The position numbers were made by a program, and so were the translations under genes. A stretch of DNA of 33,656 nucleotides, taken from contig JAJEDN010000031.1 in the NCBI GenBank assembly GCA_022821495.1, positions 1-33,656 on the forward strand, given 5' to 3'. The first letter of the stretch is position 1. Every line of letters starts with the position of its first letter. The notes below the pieces were generated by a model, which did no database searches, was not told the DNA's origin, and was given only the letters and a program-made list of their open reading frames with translations. This DNA comes from Candidatus Poribacteria bacterium (GTDB lineage Bacteria > Poribacteria > WGA-4E > WGA-3G). Shown here piece by piece: positions 1 to 7,901 of this stretch.

Positions 1-1206
1 AAATTGGTTAGCAAGATCAATCCACCGCTTGAGATTTGCGGCTGTCAGATTCGCTGCTTCAAGAGGACTACTGATGAGTGTTGGGGCAGCCGCTGAATCT
101 ATCTCCGCAGCGATAGCGACCAAGTCCGTGATATCCACAACACCATCACTATTGACATCCGGATAGATGCCCTTCCGCCCAAGTGCCGCCAAATCAGCGG
201 CGTTATAGTTAGAGGCAACCAATATAAGATCTAAAATATTTACAACGCCATCGCGATTGACATCTGCTGCTCTGATAGATGGCACTGTTTGGTTTCTGTC
301 ATTATATTCTACCAGATTCCTTATCAATCCGGCAATCGGAGAAAAATCTGATATTTGGTTACCTTCCAGATCAAGCACCGTCAGGTTTGTCAAAGCACTG
401 AGTGGAGATATATCTGAAATCTCGTTGTTGTGAATATCCAATTCTGTCAGGTTTGTCAAAGCACTGAGTGCGGACACATCCGATATTTGGTTACCTTCCA
501 GATCAAGCACCGTCAGGTTTGTCAAAGCACTGAGTGGAGATATATCTGAAATCTCGTTGTCGTCAATGTCCAAGAAAATCAGATTTTTCAACTCTTTGAG
601 GGGCGACACATCTGATATCTGGTTACCATCAAGATCCAGATATTCCAGATTTTTCAACCCTTTGAGTGGGGATACATTCGATATACGATTGTCATCAAGA
701 TCCAACCATGTCAGATTTGTCATATTTTTCAGTGGGGACACATCTAATATTTGGTTGCTATCAATTTCTAGGTATGTCAGATTTGTTAAATTTTTCAGTG
801 GGGACACATCTAATATATTACGGTTGGACCCAAGATGCAGTTTAGTCAGATGTGTCAACTCTTTGAGAGGGGACACATCCGATATACGGTTAGCTCCAAA
901 CCTTAGGTCTGTCAAATTGGTAGCAAACTCGAGTCCGGTTAGATCACGAATACCAGTTTTAAATGCAACAAGTTCTTTCAAACTCGCCATATCCGCCTGA
1001 GCGATGTCGGCACCGACATCTTTACCCAATGCTAACTCCAGAGCAGCACGAAGGTTGGGGTCTGGAATGTAGACGGTCGGATCGGATGCTACTCGGATTG
1101 GCACCGAACAAAGTTTGCACACGACAAAAACAAGAATGACGACGCGGATAAATTCTAAGTTTGATTTGAGAAACGTGTGCACAGTAAGCAACTTGGGTTT
1201 AAACAT
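1..1206 (-). CDS. Secreted leucine-rich-repeat protein with dockerin-like domain (3' end outside window)
   Basis: The frame is open from an ATG at 1206 to the window edge (402 codons), so the C-terminus is missing. A basic N-terminus is followed by a hydrophobic stretch (FIRVVILVFVVCKL), which looks like a signal peptide. A short cap resembling 'YIPDPNLRAALELALGKD' precedes about nine 22-residue leucine-rich repeats of the form NLTxLDLxxNxISDVSPL. After these comes a dockerin-like pair of calcium loops (DVNRDGVVNILDL and DVNSDGVVDITDL). The visible end matches the region just before the C-terminal sorting-type domain of the paralogue at 1309-3558, so that domain is probably just outside the window. 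The likely role is an exported protein for binding or adhesion; the ligand cannot be told. No clear Shine-Dalgarno precedes the ATG. Confidence 0.85.
   Translation of the reverse strand, partial: MFKPKLLTVHTFLKSNLEFIRVVILVFVVCKLCSVPIRVASDPTVYIPDPNLRAALELALGKDVGADIAQADMASLKELVAFKTGIRDLTGLEFATNLTDLRFGANRISDVSPLKELTHLTKLHLGSNRNILDVSPLKNLTNLTYLEIDSNQILDVSPLKNMTNLTWLDLDDNRISNVSPLKGLKNLEYLDLDGNQISDVSPLKELKNLIFLDIDDNEISDISPLSALTNLTVLDLEGNQISDVSALSALTNLTELDIHNNEISDISPLSALTNLTVLDLEGNQISDFSPIAGLIRNLVEYNDRNQTVPSIRAADVNRDGVVNILDLILVASNYNAADLAALGRKGIYPDVNSDGVVDITDLVAIAAEIDSAAAPTLISSPLEAANLTAANLKRWIDLANQF
316..905 (-). repeat. 66-bp tandem array encoding nine LRRs
   Basis: Nine successive 66-bp units each encode a 22-residue repeat ending in DVSPL or a close variant. 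Unit junctions fall near the plus-strand words 'ggggacacatc' and 'ggagatatatc'. Several units are nearly identical at DNA level (for example those around 370-420 and 490-550), which suggests recent unit duplication or conversion. Confidence 0.8.
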
Positions 1207-1308
1207 ACACTGTCTTATGCCAAAATGCATATTAGATCAAAGTTTTTATCGAATTTTGAAAATAAGTGTTCTTTAGTATAACGCCATCCAAGGTGACAAT
1301 TTGGATTA

Positions 1309-3558
1309 TTATTTTTTGATGAGCATTTTGCCGGTAGCCGTGAAATCTCCAGCAGTGAGCGTATAGAAATAGATCCCACTCGCCACAGATTCACCCAACT
1401 CATTGCGACCATCCCAATACGCCGCACGAGATTTGCGTTGATATACGCCTGCAGGCAAGTATCCAAATGCTAACACCCGTATGAGTTTCCCATCCGCAGA
1501 ATGGATGAAAACGCTAACCTTCTCAGGAGCCGCCAATTGATACGGTATCCATGTCTCAGGGTTAAATGGATTTGGATAGTTCGTTAGCAGTGCTGTTTCT
1601 TGCGGTGGCCCCTCCGCATAGGTCAAGAGTGCTAAGAGATGCTCCATGACAATAACCGCTTTTTGTGTCTGTTGAGTTTGTGTATCAAGCTGCTTGGCAA
1701 GGGAAATCCACTGCGTGAAATTCTCAGCAGTGAGTTCGGATGCCTTCGATAGGTTCTTGCTGAGTGGGGGAGCGGCAGCCGCAGCATCTATCTCCGCAGC
1801 AACAGCAATAAGGTCTTTCACATCAACAACACCATCCGCGTTGACATCCGAACGTTCAGAACCTGCAAAGTCGGAACTATGATAGTAAGCGGCAACTAAG
1901 GCTAGGTCTATCACATTCACAATCCCGTCGCGGTTTACATCTGTTGCCTTGAAAGATAGCACTGTTTGGTCGCTATCATCATATTCTACCAGGTTCTCTA
2001 TCACTCCGACGATTGGGGAAAAATCCGATATTTGGTTGTCGCGAAGATCTAGGACTCTCAGTTTTATTAAAGTCTTAATCGGGGACACATCTGATATTTG
2101 GTTGTCGTGAAGATCCAACTCTGTCAGGTTTATCAATACACTGAGCGGGGACACATCCGATATCTGGTTCCCATCAAGATCTAGCACTGTCAGTTTTATT
2201 AAGCTACTGAGTACGGACACATCTGAAATCTTGTTGTCGTCAAGATCTAATTCTGTCAGATCCGTCATATTTTTCAGTACGGACACATCCGATATATAGT
2301 TGTTGTGAAGATCCAGAATTCTTAGATTTGTCATATTTCTCAGTGGGGACACATCCGATATACGGTTACCATCAAGATCCAGTTTCTTAAGATTGATTAG
2401 ATATTTGAGTGGGGACACATCCGATATACGGTTACCATCAAGATCCACGTTTTTAAGATTGGTTAGATATGTGAGCGGGGACACATCCGATATTTGATTG
2501 TCATCCAGATCCAGTTTTATCAATTTTGTCATATTCTTCAGTGCTGATATATCTGATATCTGGTTGTTGTGAATATCCAATCGTCTCAGATGTGTCATAT
2601 TTTTCAGTGGGGACACATCCGATATTTGATTGTCATCCAGATCAAGATTTATCAATTTTGTCATATTCTTCAGTGGGGACACATTCGATATACGGCTGTC
2701 AGAAACATCTAAAATTGTTAGATGTGTCATATTTCTCAGTGGGGACACATCCGATACAAAGGTGCTGTCAAGATCCAGGTATGTCAACTTTGTCAAATTC
2801 TCGAGTGCGGATACATCCAATATACCGTTACTTTCAAGATCCAGGTATGTCAACTTTGTCAAATTCTTGAGTGGAGATACATCTGATACTCGGTTGTTTT
2901 CAAGAGCAAGGTATGTCAACTTTGTCAAATTCTTGAGTGCGGATACATCTGATATGTCATTGTTGGCAAGATCCAGGTATGTCAACTTTGTCAAATTCTT
3001 GAGTGGAGATACATCTGATATCTGGCCATTGTATCTAAAAGAGAGGTGTATTAGATTCGTCAAATTCTTGAGTGGCGACACATCCAATACCCGATTGTTT
3101 TCAAAAGCAAGGTGTGTTAACTTTGTCAAGTCCTTAAGTGGGGATACATCCGACACCTTATTGCGGGCAAGATACAGCTCTTTCAGATTGACAGCAAATT
3201 CAAGTCCTGTTAGATCACGAATGACGAATTCAAACGTAGCATTGGTAGACTCACATATCCACTGGTCTTGCCACCACCATGCTTGTTGCTGCCGAAAAAA
3301 TCGACATCTGCCCTGCAGCACTTCCAAATCCGCCATATCTGCCTGAGTGATGTCGGCACCTGTATCTTTACCCAATGCTGACTCAAGTGCAGTGCGGAGA
3401 CCGGGGTCCGGAATGTGGACAGTCTGTGCGATTGCTATTTGGCACGCTGCCAAGAAAAGCGCGCACGCAGGAAAAATAAGACTGACAGTCTTGACAAATC
3501 TCCGATTTTGTCTTTTAGTACGTATATGCGTTGATGTGGTATATGCGAAACATCTCAC
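1309..3558 (-). CDS. Secreted leucine-rich-repeat protein with dockerin-like domain and C-terminal sorting-type module
   Basis: The protein has 749 aa from a GTG at 3558; no in-frame ATG fits and AAGGA lies about 12 nt upstream. Residues 1-45 resemble a signal peptide ending AIAQ, though LAAC at 36-39 also resembles a lipobox. A cap with a Trp/Gln/Cys-rich insert follows, then 18 leucine-rich repeats of 22 residues (about 110-520). Residues 535-590 hold paired loops DVNRDGIVNVIDL and DVNADGVVDVKDL, like a type I dockerin. Residues 655-749 form a module opening NYPNPFNPETWIPYQL and ending GKMLIKK, like the C-terminal domains used for secretion or cell-surface sorting in several phyla. The gene lies 102 bp upstream of its truncated paralogue on the same strand, so a tandem duplication is likely. 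It is probably a surface or secreted binding protein; the partner is unknown. Confidence 0.88.
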   Translation of the reverse strand: MRCFAYTTSTHIRTKRQNRRFVKTVSLIFPACALFLAACQIAIAQTVHIPDPGLRTALESALGKDTGADITQADMADLEVLQGRCRFFRQQQAWWWQDQWICESTNATFEFVIRDLTGLEFAVNLKELYLARNKVSDVSPLKDLTKLTHLAFENNRVLDVSPLKNLTNLIHLSFRYNGQISDVSPLKNLTKLTYLDLANNDISDVSALKNLTKLTYLALENNRVSDVSPLKNLTKLTYLDLESNGILDVSALENLTKLTYLDLDSTFVSDVSPLRNMTHLTILDVSDSRISNVSPLKNMTKLINLDLDDNQISDVSPLKNMTHLRRLDIHNNQISDISALKNMTKLIKLDLDDNQISDVSPLTYLTNLKNVDLDGNRISDVSPLKYLINLKKLDLDGNRISDVSPLRNMTNLRILDLHNNYISDVSVLKNMTDLTELDLDDNKISDVSVLSSLIKLTVLDLDGNQISDVSPLSVLINLTELDLHDNQISDVSPIKTLIKLRVLDLRDNQISDFSPIVGVIENLVEYDDSDQTVLSFKATDVNRDGIVNVIDLALVAAYYHSSDFAGSERSDVNADGVVDVKDLIAVAAEIDAAAAAPPLSKNLSKASELTAENFTQWISLAKQLDTQTQQTQKAVIVMEHLLALLTYAEGPPQETALLTNYPNPFNPETWIPYQLAAPEKVSVFIHSADGKLIRVLAFGYLPAGVYQRKSRAAYWDGRNELGESVASGIYFYTLTAGDFTATGKMLIKK
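2010..3170 (-). repeat. 66-bp tandem array encoding 18 LRRs
   Basis: Eighteen 66-bp units give 22-residue repeats with the consensus LTxLDLxxNxISDVSPLKN. The segments 2835-2888 and 2967-3020 are identical over 54 nt and lie exactly two units (132 bp) apart, evidence of recent duplication or conversion inside the array. Confidence 0.85.
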
Positions 3559-3731
3559 GAGATATACATTCCTTTGTTTAGATTAACAGACATCCTTGTA
3601 TTAGGTGAAAATAGTTCCCAATTGTTATATAAATTTTAGATGCCGCGCGGATTGTAGTAGACATTTATCGCGCGTTGGAGTAGATGGTAAATCGCCCTAC
3701 AACTCACGCGGCTATCTATTACTCGGATAGA

Positions 3732-4430
3732 CTATTGTGCCATGTTTGGTGCACCGGGTGTCGCCTGTACAACTTGGAAATTGCCGGTGCCATCTGGCAA
3801 GCGTCCGTAAGCAGTGTCTGTTTCTTGCGCTTCAAATGTAACCCTATCCAATACTCGATTGCCGTGTGCGTCTGTCCCTACAAGGATAACCGTTTCACCA
3901 TCCTTAGACAGTTTGAAGTTGGCATGCAGCCCCTCAGCCGCATCTACGTCATCATCTAACCACACAACCAAATATCCATTCGCTGAGATCTGTGTATTTT
4001 CGGGAAATTCCCATTGTGTGAGTTCGTCCTCTTTGTCAGAAAGATACATCCCAGTGAGCATCACGGCAGTATCGGAGAGGTTATACAACTCAAGCCAGTC
4101 GTCATAGTCGCCTTGGGGGTCAGCGACGATAGTATCATTGTCTGCCATCAGTTCGTTAATAACGACAGAAGGCGCAGCCGCAGAGGTGTCGTCCATATCT
4201 GTCATATCCACTATGTCAGTGGATTCCGTCATATCCTCCGGCATCCCCATGTCATCGGATTCCACCACGTCCTCCGGCACCACCATGTCATCGGGCTGTC
4301 CGGTATTGCCAGGTTCAGCTGTGTCTGCCTCTGGCACCATTGGTGCTGCCATTTGCCCTGCCCGTTCGCAGGACATAAAGGCGACACAACTCATCAAAAT
4401 AGCAACCAGAAATATTTGGAATTTTAGCAT
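3732..4430 (-). CDS. Lipoprotein with lamin-tail domain
   Basis: The protein has 232 aa and AAGGAG lies about 8 nt before the ATG. The N-terminus is a lipoprotein signal with lipobox AFMSC and Cys20 as the lipidated residue. Residues 35-85 are a low-complexity acidic linker rich in DM, ED and MP pairs. From about residue 88 the sequence VVINELMADN, followed by DWLELYNLSD, GMYLSD, NGYLVVWLDD and the C-terminal GRLPDGTG, marks a lamin-tail domain (LTD), an Ig-like fold common in secreted bacterial proteins. It probably sits on the outer face of a membrane with the domain held out by the linker. The domain's ligand is unknown. A promoter-like sequence lies about 120 bp upstream (4550-4578). Confidence 0.85.
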   Translation of the reverse strand: MLKFQIFLVAILMSCVAFMSCERAGQMAAPMVPEADTAEPGNTGQPDDMVVPEDVVESDDMGMPEDMTESTDIVDMTDMDDTSAAAPSVVINELMADNDTIVADPQGDYDDWLELYNLSDTAVMLTGMYLSDKEDELTQWEFPENTQISANGYLVVWLDDDVDAAEGLHANFKLSKDGETVILVGTDAHGNRVLDRVTFEAQETDTAYGRLPDGTGNFQVVQATPGAPNMAQ

Positions 4431-4549
4431 ACTTAATGCTCCTTATTTTAAAAGTAAATTTTAAAGAGTTGATGAAAAGTTGAATATTTGTTCCTAAAAC
4501 ACCAAAGCGACAAAATTCGTTCACTTTTGGCGATACACCATCGGTATAA

Positions 4550-4578
4550 ATTATACCATACTTGTTCTCAATTTTCAA
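4550..4578 (-). promoter_or_regulatory. Sigma70-like promoter for the lamin-tail lipoprotein gene
   Basis: Read on the minus strand, TTGAAA (4573-4578) and TATAAT (4550-4555) are separated by 17 nt. The -10 lies inside the perfect palindrome GGTATAA-A-TTATACC at 4543-4557, which could be an operator. The leader to the ATG at 4430 would be about 115 nt. Confidence 0.6.
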
Positions 4579-4640
4579 AAAATTCCGTAGTCATAGATGG
4601 TTTAGAGATAACATCCAAGAAAATCTAATTTAGGGAACCC

Positions 4641-5843
4641 TTAGAAAAATTGTTGATAGACGTTCATAATCCTTTCATAATGGATGTCGGCATTAAACGC
4701 TGTTTCCATTTTGCGGCGACCGATGCGCCCCATTTCTACAGCCTCATTTTTGTGTTCGGACATCCATAGCAGGCGGTCTCTCAGGGCTTCCTGTCCGCCT
4801 GACGGCACGAGGAACCCATCAACACGATCTACGATGAGTTCCGGAATCCCCCCGATATCGGCACCGATAACGGGTTTACCGTAAGCATAGGATTCTAAAA
4901 CAGACATCGGACAGTTTTCATACCACTCGGAAGGCAAGACTGTGCAGATGCTATTCAGGATCAGCTCACGGAGTTCATCGCCTTGTTTAAAACCGAGAAG
5001 GTGAATATGCTCACATCCGTTTTGTTCGATGATCCGTTGGACTTCAGGCATCGCCTCGCCATCTCCAACAATATAGAGAGGTACGTTTTTAAGTGGTGCT
5101 GCCGCTTCTATTAACGTCAAAATTCCTTTGCTCTGATGTACCCTACCGAAGTAAAGCACATAGTCCCCCGGAGAGAAATTGGGCGTGATGTCAGAGACAT
5201 CGACAAAGTTGTGAACCGTTGAGATTTGATCTTCGGGAATGCCGTGTGAGATCATTTTTTTTCTAAGGAAGTGAGAGACCGAGATGAAATGGTCAAATTT
5301 CTTGACGGCACCAAGCATTTTAGAGACATAAGACTCGGTAACACTCAATGCTGTGCGCGCGAGTGAACCTCTATTGCATCGTTTGGGGAGTGCTCGCCAA
5401 AAATGTTTGCCTGCACATGCCTCGCAAATCCGATCATTCGAGAGGTGGTTGTAAACGGGACAGGTCAACTTATACTCGTGTAACGTTTGGATGAGCGGGA
5501 TGCCTGCTTCTTTGAGCACGCCCAAAATTGAGGCGGTGAGTTTACCGTAGTAGATATGAAAATGCGCGAGGTCAATGTTTGCGTCATTTAGCAACCGTCG
5601 CACCGATTTAACGGCATCTCCGGAATATAAAAAGCGAAATAAGTCGCCCATTCCAGGGCGTTCAAAATCGGCACCGCGTGGAAAATAGTGTTTCCATTCA
5701 GAAGGTTCGTTTTTAGGACTCGCCGCTGTAAAGGGAATGACTCGGTGCCCGTGTTTCTTTAACATTTCGGCAAGGGTAAAAAAGTATCGATCAGAACCGC
5801 CGCGGATATAGTGGTTTTGTGATACGTTCAGAATAGTGTGCAT
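4641..5843 (-). CDS. Glycosyltransferase family 4 (GT-B fold)
   Basis: The start chosen is the ATG at 5843, with GGAGG about 8 nt upstream; the longer frame to 5906 has no such site and would overlap the preceding gene. The 400-aa product has the GT4 layout: an N-terminal acceptor half opening MHTILNVSQN and RGGSDRY, and a C-terminal nucleotide-sugar half with LYFGRVHQSKG, IVGDGEAMPE and the EX7E-type segment SEWYENCPMSVLESYAYGKP. Cysteines in LTCP, CEAC and KRC form a cluster seen in a subset of GT4 enzymes. It probably transfers a sugar from an NDP-sugar during polysaccharide or glycoconjugate assembly on the cytoplasmic face. The polysaccharide deacetylase gene ends 52 bp upstream on the same strand, so they probably form a transcription unit. 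Donor and acceptor cannot be read from the sequence. Confidence 0.88.
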   Translation of the reverse strand: MHTILNVSQNHYIRGGSDRYFFTLAEMLKKHGHRVIPFTAASPKNEPSEWKHYFPRGADFERPGMGDLFRFLYSGDAVKSVRRLLNDANIDLAHFHIYYGKLTASILGVLKEAGIPLIQTLHEYKLTCPVYNHLSNDRICEACAGKHFWRALPKRCNRGSLARTALSVTESYVSKMLGAVKKFDHFISVSHFLRKKMISHGIPEDQISTVHNFVDVSDITPNFSPGDYVLYFGRVHQSKGILTLIEAAAPLKNVPLYIVGDGEAMPEVQRIIEQNGCEHIHLLGFKQGDELRELILNSICTVLPSEWYENCPMSVLESYAYGKPVIGADIGGIPELIVDRVDGFLVPSGGQEALRDRLLWMSEHKNEAVEMGRIGRRKMETAFNADIHYERIMNVYQQFF

Positions 5844-5895
5844 TCTGTTACCTCCGGTAATGTTGTTTTGGTTCTCATATAGGGGAAATAATCCC

Positions 5896-6858
5896 TCAAA
5901 AACCATTTCGCAATAAAGAATTCAGCACTTGATTAAGCCGTTGGGGTATTGTTGAAAGTTGGGCGCGGAACAACGCGAACCCAGCATCATCGTTAATCGG
6001 AATCGTCTTGAGTTGATAGGGAGCAGTCTCAAGTGTATTCCAACCTATAACCGTCGTGCGCGCCGATCGGAATCCATTTGCTTTCACGATTTCAATTTCG
6101 CGTTCTGTATAATTACCGTTCGGATAACTGAAATGAGAGCATTCAATCCCCAAAAGTTTCTCTAAATCCACCTTGCTTCCGATAATCTCTTGCTTACATT
6201 CGGCTTCCGTGCAGTGTGGTAGTATCGGATGAAACTGTGTATGCGGTTGAAAGTCAACATTCTGTTCCATCTCTTTCATTTCCGTGATACTTAGTGCCTG
6301 CCTGTCTGGATAAACGTGTTTAGGTTCAAAATCAGCCGTCCGCTTCAGGTGTGCCAATCGTTCTGCATTCGGCAGCTGCTTCAGGCTTTCTTTTTCCGCC
6401 TTGGACTGTCCATCTATTTTGAACCAAAAATGCCGATGTGTGTTGATAATCTGTGTGCAGACAAAAAGCGTCGGACGAATACGGTGTTGTTTAAAAACGG
6501 GTAAAAGTTCGATATTCCCGGCGTGACCATCGTCGATTGTAATTACAACGCTTTTTGCGGGAATTCGTGAGAAATCCTTCTGGTAGATAGCAGCAACTAA
6601 AGTGTCCAGTGGGATGAGCGTGTAGTGCTGTGAAAGATAAGCGATATGTTTCGCGAAGACCTCCGGTTTCGGATCGTGATACATGAGGATAGCGATCCGG
6701 TTCCGGCAGAGGAATTCCCGAATGAGAATGTGTATGCCTGATAAACAGATGAGGGTTGCCACAATACTTTTGATAACTTTATATTTCCTTGCGGTTCGGT
6801 CAGGTAGGTTGGTCAAAAACGTGCCTTTCCGTAGAATTGAAGCAATCCGCAGAAACAC
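5896..6858 (-). CDS. Polysaccharide deacetylase (NodB homology domain), membrane anchored
   Basis: The protein has 320 aa. A hydrophobic segment at about residues 30-47 (SIVATLICLSGIHILI) suggests an N-terminal membrane anchor. NodB-type motifs follow in order: LMYHD, TIDDGHAGN (the usual TFDDG with Ile for Phe), HTQFHPIL supplying the metal-binding His pair, and SYPNGNYTE. Such carbohydrate esterase family 4 enzymes remove N- or O-acetyl groups from a glycan in a metal-dependent reaction. The gene sits between the beta-helix lipoprotein gene and the GT4 gene, which supports a role in surface polysaccharide. Codons about 8-25 lie in a sequence also found at the 5' end of pnkp in a different frame, so the true N-terminus is uncertain. 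Confidence 0.85.
   Translation of the reverse strand: MFLRIASILRKGTFLTNLPDRTARKYKVIKSIVATLICLSGIHILIREFLCRNRIAILMYHDPKPEVFAKHIAYLSQHYTLIPLDTLVAAIYQKDFSRIPAKSVVITIDDGHAGNIELLPVFKQHRIRPTLFVCTQIINTHRHFWFKIDGQSKAEKESLKQLPNAERLAHLKRTADFEPKHVYPDRQALSITEMKEMEQNVDFQPHTQFHPILPHCTEAECKQEIIGSKVDLEKLLGIECSHFSYPNGNYTEREIEIVKANGFRSARTTVIGWNTLETAPYQLKTIPINDDAGFALFRAQLSTIPQRLNQVLNSLLRNGF
6784..6837. repeat. Dispersed 5'-end repeat, copy 1
   Basis: A stretch of 22 nt beginning tttccttgcggttcggtc (6784-6805) and a second block gtgcctttccgtagaat (6821-6837) recur in the same order and almost the same spacing at 10462-10516. This copy covers codons about 8-25 of the polysaccharide deacetylase gene. See the matching feature in pnkp. 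Confidence 0.8.
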
Positions 6859-6886
6859 CCAAGCAAAAACACTCCTCGTGTATCTA

Positions 6887-7813
6887 CTACTCTAATTCAG
6901 TGAGGAGTGCGGAATACGGAAACCCGGCATCGCCAATTCGGGCATCCATAAACGGTTCATAATAAACTGTGCCTACCTGTTTAGTGATTAACCCGGGATC
7001 AGCACCATCTATAATGCCATTAACTATTCCAACAGGATCTGGACTCCCCCACCAATTGTTGGCTACCGTTAGGTCGAACTTTACATTCAGGCGGAGGGCG
7101 AAGATATTCGCGTACAGGTTATTGTGTTCAATGGTAGACTGAACATTTTCACAGTGGATGCCGGTTTCATTCTTAGCAATATTGTTCTTCTCAATCCTCG
7201 GCAGTGTTTGACGGCCGATTGTGCTAATCCCGATGTTATTGTCAAGGATATCGTTGCGTTGGATGCGCGCATCGCTACCATCTAAAGCAATGGCGGTCCC
7301 ATTGAACCGAAGCGTACACTCCTCTATCGTCGGTGAGGTTGTTTTGACATCCAAAGCGACTGTCGCATATTCTACAACTGTCCCTCGGATAAAACTCTCC
7401 AAATCGTGTGTATGGTCGAAGAAGATACCGTCCCAATCACCGGGTGCAGGTGCGACATTGTCAGACGTAAGATACACGAGTCGGGTTACTTGTGCTTGGG
7501 CTAACGGTGTCCCAATCTTTAGGATCCCTTCTACAGCCACAAGGGCATTTCGGCCAAATTTAACGGTGGTACCGGGTGGAATGTTAAGCGTTACATTTTG
7601 TGGAATCCCCAGCGTGCCATGGACAATGTAAGTCTTCTCAGATTCCCACGTTTCATCTTCTGCGAGTCGATAGTTTTCAAGGACAATCCCGGAATCACCA
7701 TCGGGTGGGAGCGGATCGAGAGTTTCTGGTTCTGTACACCCCATACCTACTGCCAAAGTAAAAGAAAAAATTAAGAAGTAACATACTAATCGAATTTCCA
7801 TTTTTCGTACCAC
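6887..7813 (-). CDS. Lipoprotein with right-handed parallel beta-helix (PbH1/NosD-like repeats)
   Basis: The frame opens at a GTG (7813); an ATG four codons on (7801) is an equally good start, and neither has a strong Shine-Dalgarno. The signal ends in VGMGC, with Cys26 (Cys22 from the ATG) as the lipidated residue. The sequence WESEKTYIVHGTLGIP and NIPPGTTVKFG matches the opening of many bacterial parallel beta-helix proteins. Short repeats of PbH1 type follow (TIEECTLRFNGTAIAL, IQRNDILDNNIGIS, IEKNNIAKNETGI, IEHNNLYANI), then NNWWGSPDP, typical of these proteins. It is probably a surface-anchored carbohydrate-binding or structural protein. A lyase activity is possible in this fold, but no catalytic set could be assigned. 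Confidence 0.82.
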   Translation of the reverse strand: MVRKMEIRLVCYFLIFSFTLAVGMGCTEPETLDPLPPDGDSGIVLENYRLAEDETWESEKTYIVHGTLGIPQNVTLNIPPGTTVKFGRNALVAVEGILKIGTPLAQAQVTRLVYLTSDNVAPAPGDWDGIFFDHTHDLESFIRGTVVEYATVALDVKTTSPTIEECTLRFNGTAIALDGSDARIQRNDILDNNIGISTIGRQTLPRIEKNNIAKNETGIHCENVQSTIEHNNLYANIFALRLNVKFDLTVANNWWGSPDPVGIVNGIIDGADPGLITKQVGTVYYEPFMDARIGDAGFPYSALLTELE

Positions 7814-7901
7814 TATTCCAATGAAGTTCCTATTTTTTGTAGAGTTCGTTGCAATTTTCGGAAATTTTCATTAAAAAACTTGGATGTTTAATGAAAAGGT
7901 T

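Noticed and set aside
2010..3170. CRISPR array suggested by regular spacing
   Set aside because: The 66-bp period is in frame and encodes LRRs; there are no unique spacers between identical short repeats.
557..3586. Long plus-strand frames across the LRR genes (for example 557-1000 and 2630-3346)
   Set aside because: They mirror the 66-bp repeats in antisense, with repetitive SGDTSDI strings; the minus frames carry signal, dockerin and sorting domains.
5844..5906. Upstream extension of the GT4 protein to 5906
   Set aside because: It overlaps the deacetylase stop and lacks a Shine-Dalgarno; GGAGG stands before the ATG at 5843.
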